Shown: positions 23,203 to 34,262 of the stretch, piece by piece | Numbering within the stretch: position 1 is the first letter of the stretch | How the letters are laid out: every line of letters begins with the position of its first letter | Assembly (NCBI GenBank): GCA_037893245.1 | Contig: JBAIAA010000893.1 | Coordinates: forward strand, 310,001 to 374,000 | Length of the DNA stretch: 64,000 nucleotides | Reading direction: 5' to 3' | Source of the DNA: Crossaster papposus | Taxonomy: Eukaryota > Echinodermata > Asteroidea > Velatida > Solasteridae | Position numbers and translations under genes: made by a program | Notes under the pieces: model-generated | What the model saw: only the letters and a program-made list of their open reading frames with translations | The model's database searches: none | Told to the model about the DNA's origin: nothing

Positions 23203-24361
23203 ATGGACGGAGTAGTAGTTTGGGTTGTGCTGCGGACATCGGCATTGGCAGGTAGATTCGATTGTTCATAACGCACCAAATTCCGCTTTTAAATTATAGT
23301 GATTGAGTCAATTAATGTTTGTTCAGGGATTGAACGCTGTGTACGTTTTAAATGTACTGGACCTATTTTCCTAACATACCAACACCGCCTCGGGTCATTA
23401 ATCTTGGCCCATGAGCCGTTTTTTGCATGAATTTTAGACTCTATAAAATACGGACCCTTTAGTATATATTGCGCATGCTTTATTAGTGATGATCATAATT
23501 TTAGGCAAGGAATGAACCCCTCCTTAACAAATATGTGATAGCATTGCAGCAATGGCAGCTTTTTAATCGTTTAATCATCGTTTTTATTTTGTTTAATGGC
23601 CAATAATGCTTGTTACCACCTAATTAATCCGGTAACAAACATATTGGCGGCCATTTTGAAAAAAACAACGACAACACCCCCAAATTAGCTGCCACCGTTC
23701 ATTCTGCAATGCTATCACACATTTTGCAGCTCTAGGTGTGCATACCTTGCCAAAAATCGTTATGAGAATTACTCTTCTCGGATATTCGATAACGGTGGCA
23801 TAATTGTTAATATAATTTTGTAAATATATTACTTTGCATTTTTACGTTTTTTTTATATATTTTGTTGCATTTTAAGTGCTGGCATCATGTCATCAAATCT
23901 GCTTTATTGGATCGGAGTACAACCCACAGTCTGGTACCCCACCCCGTTGGTTCCTACCGTACACAGATCCGTGCGAATGCACCGCTGTGCGTCTCGGCGG
24001 GATGCGCATCCCTGCTTCGTCATACCAGCAAAAGGCGCCCCACTACCTGGACGAGCTTTTCCTCAGCGAGGACTCCGACGAAATTCGAATTTACTTCAAC
24101 TGTACCCCGGCGACCACGGCGAGCCCGGCGACCACGGCGAGCCCGGCGAGCCCGACGAGCCCGACGAGCCCGGCGACCACGACGAGCCCGGCGACCCCGG
24201 TGGGCCCGGCGACCCCTGAGACCACGGCGACTCCTGAGACCACGGCGACCCCGGCGACCACGGCGACCCCGGAGATCACGGCGACCCCGGAGATCACGGC
24301 GACCCCGAAGACCACGGCGACCCCGGAGACCACGGCGATCCCGGAGACCACGGCGAGCCCG

Positions 24362-24394
<33 letters not shown>

Positions 24395-27300
24395 ACGGCG
24401 ACCACGGAGACCACGGCGACCCCAGTGATCACGGAGACCACGGCGACCCCGGAAACCACGGCGACCCCGGGGACCACGGCGACCACGGCGACCACGGCGA
24501 ACACGGCGACCACGGCGACCCCAGTGATCACGGAGACCACGGCGATCCTGAAGACCACGGCAACCCCAGTGACCACGGCGAGCCCGGCAACCACGGCGAC
24601 CACGGCGACCACGGCGACCATGGCGACCCCGGTGATCACGGCGACCCCGGTGACCACGGCGAGCCCAGTGACCACGGCGAGCCCGGCGACCACGGCGGCC
24701 ACGGCCACCCCGGCCACCCCGGCGATCAGTAAGATACCTTATACAATTTAAAACAAAAAAATGTTTTTGTGTTGGACGTTTCAGGCCCAAAAACCTGTTG
24801 CCATGATACTCAAGCGAATTTACATTTACACACCGATATGGTCTTATTTTCTCTCTTGGCAGCAACAGCTGTGTGTCCAAACCCAGAGCCAGCTGTTAAG
24901 TATCTCGCCAACGTAATGTCACGTGATTATTCTCTCTCTTTGAAACCCCACTTAAATCAAAGATTTCTCTAGTCCTATTGCCTTTTATTTGACACCATTA
25001 TTTGCTGTTGCGATGCTTGAAGTTTGCAAGATTGTGTAATATAAACAAATCCGAAAACTAAAGCAAACTTCGTTTTCCATTTTGCGTAGAATGCGGTGTG
25101 TACCTCGGGATGGAGGATGGGGGTACAAATAAAAATGGCTACAAATATCGACATAATGTGAAAAAATTTTTTTCGTTCATCCTCTGATTTTGTCCACTAA
25201 AAAACGTAATAATTAGGAATAGATCTTTCATTCCTGAAAGTTAAATAAAAATCACTCGGTACATCCTCTAGATATTTGACCCTTTTTTTTTAATTTTTGT
25301 TTAAAAATGGTTTCTGCCAATTCTCAAACGCGAAAGTTTACGCCATGCCTAGACTGTACGAATCTGGCTTTGCGGACGTGGCGGAAATCAATGAATTCGG
25401 GGAGCGATGCACGGAGCTCATCGAGTGCAAATCTGTACGTGTTTCAATGGTGCGCTTCGAGGTAGCGATCTATACGTATTTACTGTATGAGATGTGCGGC
25501 TCGTGAGCGTGGAAGAATGAATGAGATACATTTCAACGTTGGTGGCGCACCTTTTGGGCCACCCTTCCGCCACCCCCCCCCCCCCCCCCCCCGCCCCCTG
25601 GTTTATACCTATCTGCCTGACCGTATAATTAGGCGTTCCCTCATCACGTCATTATTATCTTCAGTTAATTTTGTTTTTTTTGCACGAAGTATCACAATTC
25701 AAACGCAAAGTATTGTTTGTGTTCTATAATTATTATACAGGAGGAGAAGCCACACCACGTATACGCCCAACAACACTCCATTCACTGACTGCACCCTCTC
25801 CTAAAACAACCGCACCCCAAGGTATGGTCTTTGTAATGTTGAAGACTTTCTTTTTTACCGGTAATGTCACGTGGTTATTCTCGCTTTTTGAAACCTCACC
25901 CAAATCAAAGATCTCTCTGTCCCATTGCCTTTTAATTTGACACCATTATTTGCTGTTGTAATGCTTGTAGTTTGCAAGATTTTTTTTTCTTTTAACGAGT
26001 AGAATGCGGTGTGTACCTCGGGATGGAGGATGGGGGTATCTCCGATTTAGCCATTACGGCGTCTAGTTGGTACACGAGGGGCAATCGCGGTCCGTATAAC
26101 TGCCAAGCGAGTCACGGCCGGCTGAACTACCCGGGAACCAGCGATGGTGTCATCGGGGGCTGGTGCCCAGCCGAGGACGTCGGCGAGTGGTTACAGGTGG
26201 ATCTGGGACGGCCGCTGCAGGTTGAAGGAGTCATCACTCAAGGCAGCGTTGACCCTCGGGGGTCTTGGTCTGGGCGAGTTACGGAGTACCAGGTTCGGTA
26301 CAGCGATAACAAAACCACGTGGCAGTATGTGATGCAGTCACGTGACGCTGATGCACAGGTAAGTACTCAAATACATCGTGAACATGTACATATACGTACA
26401 TGTACATGTAGTATTCAACAGGTAAATGTGACGTCAGTTGTCATTGTCATTGACTTAATATTCGACTGAAACATCCATTGCAAAGGTGCAGGGAAATGAA
26501 TGAGTAACTTTTGTTTGTACGGAGTTAATTGCTTGGCAATAGACAAAAGATGACGTATTAATTTCGGTATTCTAAACTGTACTGTGGCGGTACGCGTACA
26601 TATTCTTCCTAGAATGGTTAGGGGTGATTATGATAACATGGGATTTATGATTTACCAGTTTTAATTTTGTTATCTATCAACATTCGTAGAATGGACAGTC
26701 TTCATTTAAATCACCATATGCTGGAACACACTCTTTACATAAGTACAATGCCCGTTCAAAACGTGCAGCAGTGCGTGGCGGACGACAAACAGAACCCTGG
26801 ATTTTTTTGTCTCTAAAGAAGATCTTGTTAAGATCGAAATATTAGGCCCTCTTAACTAATTTGATTTGTATATTTCAGGTCATTCCATTCCAGTAAGTAG
26901 TTTGCAGCAGTTTTAATCTTATTCATATTCCTGCAATTATGTTATAGATAATGCCCGAGTTACGCGCCATTCGTGGGTAATAATGTCCCGAGGGCGAAGC
27001 CCGAGGGACATTATTACCCACGAATGGCGCGTTAACGAGGGCATTATCTGACTTAACCTCCACCCGGGACGTCACCACCTATTGTCCTACCGCTCCATTA
27101 TTTTGCACGAATGGAGCGTCTTTGTTCAGAAGACACTTTATACTAACCGGTGTAGCGGTTCGTGATATTTTTTTCCAGGAGCTGGGTGGTTCGTGATTAA
27201 AATATTCATGAGAAAGAGCAATGGCAACTCATATACATTAAATAACTATAAAGAATTATAAAGAACAGCTTCTTTCACCAACTCGTCATTAGCATAGTTG

Positions 27301-27814
27301 GTAGAGAGGAGAGCTATGGATCGAAAGGTCTGTGGTTCGAATCCGACTATCGATAATGTTTGTCTTTTTCTTCGACACATTTTCGTATGGGTTAGTTTAA
27401 CCATAGAACAAGATTGAAGGGAAAATCGGATTGGAGTACATAGGTTTCTTAAAAAATACAACGAAAACCGCTACACTGGTTAGTTTCAGTGACTTCCTCT
27501 TTGTTCACTTGCGTTACCTTCCCAAAATAATGGAGAGATATCGCCTCCAACGCTCCATTCGTTCAAAATAATGGAGGGGTAGGACAATAGGGTGACGTCA
27601 CGGGTGGAGGTTAACGATCGATACGTCAATGAATGACCAAACCCGATATTGAATCTGTTTTTCGCAGACTTTTCCAGGCAACATCGACCAAACCACATCT
27701 GTCACCAGTCTGTTCAACCAGCCAATCAGAGCGCGCTATATCCGCATCGTACCGACTGAGTTTAACAAGTGGCCGTCGATGCGTATAGAACTCATTGGCT
27801 GCAAAAGTGCGTAG
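23203..27814 (+). CDS. Gene C1: secreted mucin-like protein with C-terminal discoidin (F5/8C) domain
   Basis: Exons 23203-23251, 23877-24728, 25741-25821, 26003-26358 and 27668-27814 (TAG) total 1485 nt and encode 494 residues. The first three introns are phase 1 and the last is phase 0. Residues 1-16 are a signal peptide (MDGVVVWVVLRTSALA). Residues 17-92 are a Cys module (ICFIG, a Trp, CECTAVRLGG, ending YFNC). Residues 93-300 are a Thr/Ala/Pro repeat tract likely to be O-glycosylated. Residues 301-327 are a Thr/Pro linker encoded by an exon missing from C2. Residues 328-494 are a coagulation factor 5/8 C-type domain: CGVYLGMEDG, WLQVDLG, RVTEYQVRYSDN, FPGNIDQ, RYIRIVP and a terminal ELIGC, with the canonical first and last Cys plus two more (NCQ, WCP). 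Such domains bind glycans or phospholipids. It is probably a secreted lectin on a mucin stalk; the ligand is unknown. The first donor, G|GTAGAT, is weaker than the G|GTATAG of C2. Confidence 0.75.
24104..24727 (+). repeat. Mucin-coding tandem repeat (9/15/18-bp units) in C1
   Basis: GC-rich imperfect repeats built from ACCACGGCG, ACCCCGGAG and AGCCCGGCG encode ATT, ATP, ETT and ASP steps. The tract stands out from the AT-rich surroundings. It is about half the length of the C2 tract. Confidence 0.9.
24863..24972 (+). CDS. Possible alternative terminal exon of C1
   Basis: After the acceptor TCTTGGCAG, a phase-1-compatible frame reads TTAVCPNPEPAVKYLANVMS and continues to TAG at 24972. Joined to the mucin exon it would give a discoidin-less secreted mucin. 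The same frame is open at 50143-50252 in C2. Its internal GT sites do not restore the frame into the discoidin exon, so it can only be terminal. Confidence 0.35.
25090..25125 (+). pseudogene. Truncated duplicate of the discoidin exon start
   Basis: After GCGTAG, the first 35 bases of the discoidin exon (reading CGVYLGMEDGG) are present, then the sequence diverges into unrelated AT-rich DNA with stops. The intron sequence before it (24911-25085) is also duplicated at 25846-26001, so this marks a partial internal duplication of about 0.9 kb in C1 only. Confidence 0.75.
25573..25592. repeat. Poly-C run (20 C)
   Basis: Uninterrupted C run in the intron between the mucin and linker exons, following the segment shared with 21395. 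Confidence 0.9.
26947..27048. repeat. Near-perfect 100-bp hairpin
   Basis: The arms 26947-26995 and 26999-27048 pair around a GAA loop (CGAGGGC GAA GCCCGAGG) with only a few mismatches, including CATTCGTGGGTAATAATG against its complement. It lies in the intron splitting the discoidin domain and is absent from C2. Confidence 0.85.
27053..27614. mobile_element. TTAA-flanked element with about 65-bp TIRs
   Basis: TTAA lies at 27053-27056 and 27611-27614. Inside are CCTCCACCCGGGACGTCAC and its near reverse complement GTGACGTCACGGGTGGAGG, with pairing continuing through CTATTGTCCTACC and the CGAATGGAGCG region. The second duplication copy lacks the whole insertion near 51260, so it was inserted or lost after duplication. 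Confidence 0.75.
27283..27356 (+). tRNA. tRNA-like sequence (degenerate; likely SINE-type Pol III promoter)
   Basis: TAGCATAGTTGG (A box, 27290-27301) and GGTTCGAATCC (B box, 27334-27344) have tRNA-like spacing. The T-stem and acceptor stem do not pair well, so this is a tRNA-derived relic, not a functional tRNA. It sits inside the TTAA element. Confidence 0.35.
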
Positions 27815-29515
27815 AGTTGTTGTTCATTCCTTGCATAAAAAAAATGTTGGATTTATTACGTGTATAAAACTAGAGGAAAACTCTCTTTTAGTTATTTTTT
27901 ATTTATTTTTAATTTTTTTTTTAATTTTTTCATTTCTTGTTCATTTAATTTCAACGTTTTGTCACCTTTTTAAACACCAGGTCGAAGGTATTTGTCATTA
28001 CAGATCAAATTAGACGAATTTAATCTGTAATGACGAATTGTCTTGATCCAATGTTTAAATAGAGTGACTCAATGATAATTGACTAAATTGGTTTGATAAA
28101 AGCGTGTGAGATTTTTCTTTGAACAAAATTGAATGTGAGAGTTTGAATTTAAATAAATTTGAATAAAAACATGTTTTAAAATAGCCGGGAAACCTAAAGT
28201 ATAAACAAAATTAATAAGATCAAAAACATCAAAAAGACAAAAAGAAAAGCATCAAGATAATAAAGAGTTAATATATTTATAAATGAAATCCAACAAAACA
28301 AAACACAATTTGACTCAAACGTTAAGTAAGAGTTAAAAGGATCGTATATGTTTGGTACTTGGAACCCACTGTTTGTTTCAATCCTATTATAGTTATAGAT
28401 ATATACCTTAAAACTAACCTGCACAAATTTCATTTCAAAAGGTGGTAGCGATTTTGAGATATTGCCAAAAATCTGGAGCGGTTATGTCCACGCAGGAAGA
28501 ATAATCTGCAATGGAATACACAATCTGAGAAACGTCACTGCAGTAACGCTTCTCGGATTCAAATTTTGTGGGGATAAAAAGTGATATTTTTTTCCATAAC
28601 CGCAGTATTTCGAAGTGAACCGTTTTGAAAATGCATTATACTATCCAAAGCTGCTGTACTTCTTACCAAGTAATGTTGTATTGCCATTAATTTGTTGAGT
28701 AATTACCAAACGTATACAATCCCTTTAAATCAATAAATCAGTAAAAGAGGATTAGAAGAACATCATTATTAAATTCAGTTAAACAAAAACCTATTAAATT
28801 TTGATAGTGGCTCATATTGTTTCTGTAAGGGTCTGTTCAGTTCTGGGAGAATAATAAAAGATAGAACAGTAGTTCAAAATAGTAGCTGATACGTGTAGTT
28901 GTTAGGCATTTCATATTAATTCAATGTATAATGGTCATCATTACATTCTCACAAATAGTGTAAAGTTGTTCGCACCTGTTTTGTTTTAAAGGGGTATTTT
29001 CGAATGTTAATCTAATTGCCAAAGTAATTGTTTATTATTCTATAGCAAATGTATAGTCTTCTGCGAAGTTTTCTGTTCACATGTTTTGTTTTTTTCAAAT
29101 CTCGGCCTCGTTTCCCTATCGGCTACAATGTTAAGGCCTTTGATTTGAGAACACTCAATAATAGGTTATAGTTCTACTCTCGAGAAAAATCATATTTTAC
29201 CTATAGAATGACAAGGTCCAAGCTTTATCGAATGCACATTTCATTCAAGTGCATTATGTAGCACAAGTGAAAATGAAACCGGGATTTGGAAAACCTCAAA
29301 TAGTTTTACTGTGAATAAAAATCGAGCTAGACCATTTTGTTTCTGTTGTGACATTTAGTGATTTTTTTAACTGTTGGATTATTTTAACCAGTTGCTGTTA
29401 TGTATAGTCAGGTGGTTTTTTGTGCACCTACTCTCTAGACTATTGTTACCTAACGCACCCCCCCCCCCCCCCTCTAAACCTAAAAAGAATTCCTGAGAAA
29501 CGGCAACATTCCAAC
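27815..29515. other. Gene C1 3' flank, duplicated at 51466-53190
   Basis: AT-rich non-coding sequence with no recognisable gene. It ends near a 15-C run (29458-29472). It is more diverged from its duplicate than the 5' part of the block. Confidence 0.5.
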
Positions 29516-29559
29516 AATGGTTGGCAATGTTGAATACTAAGTCGTAAATTTGTGGAATT

Positions 29560-29780
29560 CCTGGCATTGAGAGTTGTAAATGAGATTTTATTTTAATGAA
29601 TGGTTGCATGTGTGCCTATTATTTCCAACAATGTATTTTTTTTGCACGCATGACTACGTGTCATTGGCAACAAATGTAGATCAGTTTTACGTCACTGCCC
29701 CAACGCGAGTTGAAATAGTCTGAACAAATCGCATTCTGTTTGGCCCAAACCCCGGGTGTAACCGCACTTATAAGCACTTA
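29560..29780. repeat. R1 repeat, copy 1 (no TIR element at its edge)
   Basis: It matches 41275-41465 and 60899-61090 (CCCAACGCGAGTTGAAATA, TTTGGCCCAAACCCCGGGTG). Here R1 runs directly into R2, whereas at 61092 a TIR element separates them, so this may be the empty site. Confidence 0.75.
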
Positions 29781-29783
29781 TTT

Positions 29784-30170
29784 GTTTTTAAGGAATACAG
29801 TGATCCAGGAGGCCACGCCCCTTTAAAAACAGACCAATCACAGTGCACAATTTCAGTTCCGACAAATCATCGCCATTTTGTCCGACATAAATTGAATATC
29901 CGACACAATTCTGAAACAGCAGACAAGCAATGCTAACCGTCAGCAGCCGATCGTTTGCGACCAACTCCGTTTTTTGTTTTCTTTAAAAGTTGCGCGTTTA
30001 TGTCATACTCAATTCAACTCAAAATAAAGGTATTATAACTTCAGTGTTTCACGCATGAAGGACCTGTCACACAAGCCTTTCAGAACTCATATGCTTTCTA
30101 TTGTTACAGGATGGGGGTCTTTTCTTTTAGTGTGATTTATTAATGGCTTTGTTGAAGGTCCCTGTTAATG
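29784..30170. repeat. R2 repeat, copy 2
   Basis: Same block as at 20079, with several substitutions (GACAAATCATCGCC). It lies about 0.8 kb upstream of signal-peptide exon E1. Confidence 0.8.
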
Positions 30171-30430
30171 TTTTAACATCCGCCACTTAGTCTACTCGCT
30201 GGACCATCTCCATAAGAGGCATCAGTTTCTTGTTTTTGTCAACCTTTTCGTGTCTATAATGCCGCATCGTGTCATCATTGATTAACAAGTTTATGTTGAA
30301 GGGCATCCTTCAATCATGCATTATATAGCAGCTTAAACCCCTCGGTAGCTAGTTATATAGCCACCGCAGCACTGAAAAAGAACACTTACAGGCCTAGTGT
30401 GAGACAGATGAGAAGAATATTTGGGGGATT

Positions 30431-30680
30431 TGTGCCTTTGATGATACAAGTATATGACATTACGCACACAGTCGTGAGAAAGATATTTGGATATAGGGCC
30501 ATCGCAGATTAATATAGGTAGAATAACAAGCAATTTTCTAACTTTTAAAAAGTGGCTTGTTTTTCTACCCCATGAGACATTTCTTCAAAGGACAAATCTG
30601 TAGCCAAATATCTTTCTCGTGTCGTACTATGATGGTGTATGCGCCAAATGTCATGCTTGTATCGTCAAAGGCGCAATCAC
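30431..30680. mobile_element. MITE with about 80-bp imperfect TIRs
   Basis: The outer arms TGCCTTTGATGATACAAG and CTTGTATCGTCAAAGGCG are near reverse complements, and GAGAAAGATATTTGG pairs with CCAAATATCTTTCTC. Related copies are at 58047-58308 and, degenerate, at 4230-4480. Confidence 0.7.
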
Positions 30681-30900
30681 ATCACCTATCTGCCGTACTA
30701 AACAGGCGAGTTGGTCTTTCCAATATTCCCTAGTTCTCTCCGAAGTTTTGTCTCTCCAATAACCTTAGCCCGTTCGCAGTTGTTGCGCGCAGCAAGCTCT
30801 GCCAAGACGAGTTGGTGTCGTGTTTTGTACCTTGGAACATACGCTCATTTCCATCAAAGGATTTTCAAACATTGCAGTTCAGCTGGGAGCGAGATCGAGA

Positions 30901-30946
30901 ATGGACCGAGCAGTAACTTTGATTCTGATGTCATCAGTAATGACGG
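30901..30946 (+). CDS. Orphan signal-peptide exon E1
   Basis: ATG at 30901 encodes MDRAVTLILMSSVMT and ends in phase 1 at G|GTAAGT, as do all first exons of the family. The 5' UTR (GGATTTTC, GAGAATGGAC) resembles that before C1. No matching downstream exon is visible before the LTR-like element, so it is probably a cut-off gene start. An identical exon is at 58529. Confidence 0.5.
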
Positions 30947-30966
30947 GTAAGTTTTAGTTTTCAACA

Positions 30967-31352
30967 TTAAAGGTAGTATACACCATTGGTCATTGCTTGA
31001 ATTATCATGAATGAGTAGATTTGGGGGGTTGTATTTTATAGTAAACATCGTTTAACTGAGCTGTCCAAAATTTTAGAACCATGAATACCGAGAAAAGCAC
31101 GAAAAACAGCGTTTTTTTCAACCGGCGTCGAGCAGTTATTCTGATGTTATCTTTGTTTTTTGGCAATCGCAGTCCGGCGATCGCAAATTTTTCATTATAA
31201 AATTCTATTTTTCGGAATAATTACAGGATATCTAGCGCAATCATTTTGCTGGATGCCCAGAATCAACATTTACTTTCAGATGAGTAGGATATTTCATAAT
31301 AATTCGGTAGTAAATATTTTCGATATCTGCAAATGGTGTATACTACCTTTAA
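30967..31352. mobile_element. 386-bp TTAA-flanked MITE, copy 1
   Basis: TTAA at 30967 is followed by AGGTAGTATACACCATT; the right end AATGGTGTATACTACCT is followed by TTAA at 31349. Other copies are at 37285-37666 and 58595-58985, with a fragment at 3360-3571. Confidence 0.8.
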
Positions 31353-31429
31353 AGGGAATGTTACTTTGGGTGTCATTTTCAAAAATGGATTTGGAGGTTC
31401 TAATTATTGAATTGGAGTTGAGAGAGCAG

Positions 31430-34262
31430 TTGTAAAGAGAGCAGTATGTTGGGTTTTAACTGTGTTTGTTTACTGCTTGGTGTTTTAATTGTTACGGTCC
31501 GGTGGTTTATAGCTGGGTTGCTGATTGGAATTGGCGTTTTTGCGTTCGCATTTGCCAGAGAAGAGGTTTGATATTTGTCGGCTAAGGGATCTCATTGTTA
31601 CTTTTTTTCGGTTTATTTCTTGCCATGGCTTTCCTATGCGGAAATTGTATATGAATATAATGAATATATTCGGATTGTGGGGCACATTGTAAGCAAGAAA
31701 AACCGTTTGGTTTGTTTTGGTTGATGAGATGTTTAGGAGGGATGTTTCCCTGGTTTTGTTGGTATTCTCTGGGGTGTATATGTACGGTTTGCGTACGTAG
31801 GATGGGTAGCGTGCAAGAAGGCTTGGCCCGGTGTATGATACCGTGTTGTGATTGGTCATCGTATTGGCCAATGGGTGCTCGGATGCGGTAGTGCGGAAAA
31901 CAGAGCCTGGGTTGTGGACTCATGTTGTGATTTTGGGCTAAAAGTGTGTGTGTTTTTTATATGGAAAAGCCATTATTTCTATTTTCTTCTTTCTTTTGAT
32001 AGTTGTTTAAGAAAGAAACATATCGTCTAACCGTGTGCGGTATTGGAAAAACATGTTTTATTTTAGTTTGTTTGAAAAAGAAACATATAGTTTAACCGTG
32101 TGCGGTATTTGGAAAGTTATGTTTTGGTTGGCCCTTTGTTTGTGAGTCATAGCGGCTATGGTGGCTGGTTTTGTTTCAAATGTTACGTTGTAGTGTAATT
32201 TAGGTGGAGTATTCCCGTCTGCGGGTTATTTGTGTTCCAAATTACAAATTTCCTGATGTGCGTTCAGGTCTTTTTTTGTTTAAACAAACGAGATGGGGTT
32301 TCCATGTTAGGATATTTCTGCTGGTGGTTTTCCGAGTGCGAATGTGTGTGGTATATCGATGTCATGTGACGTCTTATGTGTGGTAGACTTATTTTTGCCA
32401 AGTCTGTGGTTGTACATGAGCTCTTGCACCACAAAACGACCGAGGGGCGAGACACAAAGGAGAACAAAGGAAACAGAAGCCCCTCGGTCGGCGGTATGAA
32501 TGGAAAAAATCGGTCCTCGATCGACGGTGCAAGCGCAAAGCAATGGGGATTGGGTATCGTACATAGGAATAAAGGAAAACACAATATCGAGCCTCGATCG
32601 TTATGTGGTTCACGACTATATGTACTTAGAGCAGAGAAAGAAACAACCTGAAGATACCATGGTTGTTAATCAAGGGGGGTATTCACGGGCAGCTTGCGTG
32701 GACCATCGACCCACGATACTCCTGGGTGGAGCAAGGAGTATAATATGTTTGGTTAAGAGAATGATGGCGCTTTTCCATCCAGTGACATTTCTCTCTCTGT
32801 GACTTGTATGGCTTAATTAAGCGTGTATTAGTCTACGCCCGTTATGTCCGAAATAAATGGAATGGGCGAACACGAAAGACTAGATGACCGTTGTTGGTAT
32901 AAGATAAATCAAATGTCATTTTATTTGGGGTGCGAGTAGTCTTGGCCAAGACCAAGCTAGCCCGTTCATTTGTTCCGCGGCGCGCCGTCCGTATTATCTG
33001 GGATTATTGAGGGCGCCCTTTATTATCGCCATAATTCCTGGATCTCTTCCTCTAACTTGGTCTTGGCGCATCGATCACGTGAACCCGGAAAATTCCGAGG
33101 ACATTCCAAGCATAGCTCAAATAGCTACTCGCCCCCGTCGCCGGCGGCTACCTGACCGGACGTGTAAGAAACCACATTTGGCTATACGTCTAAATTGTAG
33201 TGTAGGTCAGGTAGCCGCCGGCGACAAAAAATTGATAATGACGCGATACAAGCAGCGTAGCTATGACGACGCAACAATTCAAATTCTAACGGCTCTTACC
33301 CAAAAATAGCACAATGACTACAATGACTGTGATAGTCTTAGGCATTTCGTCTGGTGTTGACCTTTGCTAATGTGAGTTTTATTTTATAAATACCTAGAAA
33401 CACTCGAACATCGCGAACGTTAAGCAATTCCTCCAGTTTTTGGTCACGTGACATTAACGGCTAAATAATAAATGAAAAATCACAAATAGTCAGAAATATT
33501 TGGTCTGGGAACCAGACTATAATAATCGAACACTACATTAAACAAAAACGACTTAGTGCGCATGCGGGGGCGAGTAGCTATTTGAGCTATGCTTGGAATG
33601 TCCTCGGAATTTTCCGGGTTCACGTGATCGATGCGCCAAGACCAAGTTAGAGGAAGAGATCCAGGAATTATGGCGATAATAAAGGGCGCCCTCAATAATC
33701 CCAGATAATACGGACGGCGCGCCGCGGAACAAATGAACGGGCTAGCTTGGTCTTGGCCAAGACTAGGGTGCGAGGAGAGAATTGTATTCGCAAATTCTCT
33801 TGTGTTAGCAATAGCATGCTTTCGTGTCTTTACTGTTATGACACTCGTCAGTTGCAGGTGGGTGATTCCATGGTGAGGAATCGGTTTTAACTCGCAGGGT
33901 GTGTGGGTTTGGTGTGGTACAATCAATGAACGTGAATTCCAGGTATTTGGAACTTAGCCATATTATTTATTTTGAGTCCTTATTATTCCTCTTGTAAAGA
34001 GAGCAGTATGTTGGGTTTTAACTGTGTTTGTTTACTGCTTGGTGTTTTAATTGTTACGGTCCGGTGGTTTATGGCTCGGTTGCTGATTGGAATTGGCGTT
34101 TTTGCGTTTGCATTTGCCAGAGAAGAGGTTTGATATTTGTCGGCTAAGGGATCTCATTGTAAATTTTTTCGGTTTATTTCTTGCCATGGCTTTCCTATGC
34201 GGAAATTGTATATGAATATAATGAATATATTCGGATTGTGGGGCACATATTGTAAGCAAGAA
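31430..34262. mobile_element. LTR-like element copy 1 (5' truncated), interrupted by a foldback element and followed by part of a second unit
   Basis: It starts inside the 183-bp terminal repeat, has the 1.6-kb internal region, then a complete terminal repeat at 33874-34056, then about 200 bp of internal sequence again. It has no gag, pol or transposase. The internal region contains a duplicated block ending ACCGTGTGCGGTAT and a short hairpin CCGAGGGGC/GCCCCTCGG. Conserved short open frames reflect recent copying. Confidence 0.7.
32937..33765. mobile_element. 829-bp foldback element with 202-bp TIRs and 9-bp target duplication (Mutator-like)
   Basis: The arms 32937-33138 and 33564-33765 are essentially perfect reverse complements, starting TAGTCTTGGCCAAGACC. 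GGGTGCGAG flanks both sides (32928-32936 and 33766-33774), and the uninterrupted site is present in LTR-like copy 2 at about 40984-40993. Long TIRs plus a 9-bp duplication are the Mutator/MULE signature. A nested hairpin (GCCGGCGGCTACCTGACC and complement) occupies 33138-33227. No transposase is encoded. Confidence 0.88.

Larger units (their letters stand above)
17555..29515. repeat. Segmental duplication, copy 1 (contains gene C1)
   Basis: It matches 42005-53190 with an offset of 24450 bp at the start, falling to about 23650 by the end because of indels. The first 6 kb is nearly identical; divergence and private insertions increase around and after the gene. The left boundary abuts the minisatellite tail. 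The right boundary lies just after a poly-C run. Confidence 0.92.

Noticed and set aside
24020..24880. Long minus-strand and alternative plus-strand open frames over the C1 mucin exon (Arg/Gly-rich, Val/Ala-rich)
   Set aside because: They follow from a GC-rich repeat with few possible stops. Splice phases and the upstream Cys module support only the Thr/Pro frame.
26879..26892. Possible microexon between the two discoidin exons
   Set aside because: It would be 14 nt in C1 and 13 nt in C2 and would break the frame. Direct joining of the flanking exons gives a perfect discoidin domain.
31485..31923. 113-128 residue minus-strand frames conserved in every LTR-like copy
   Set aside because: Copies are nearly identical in DNA outside the frames too, so conservation reflects recent duplication, not selection on protein. 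No domain is recognised.
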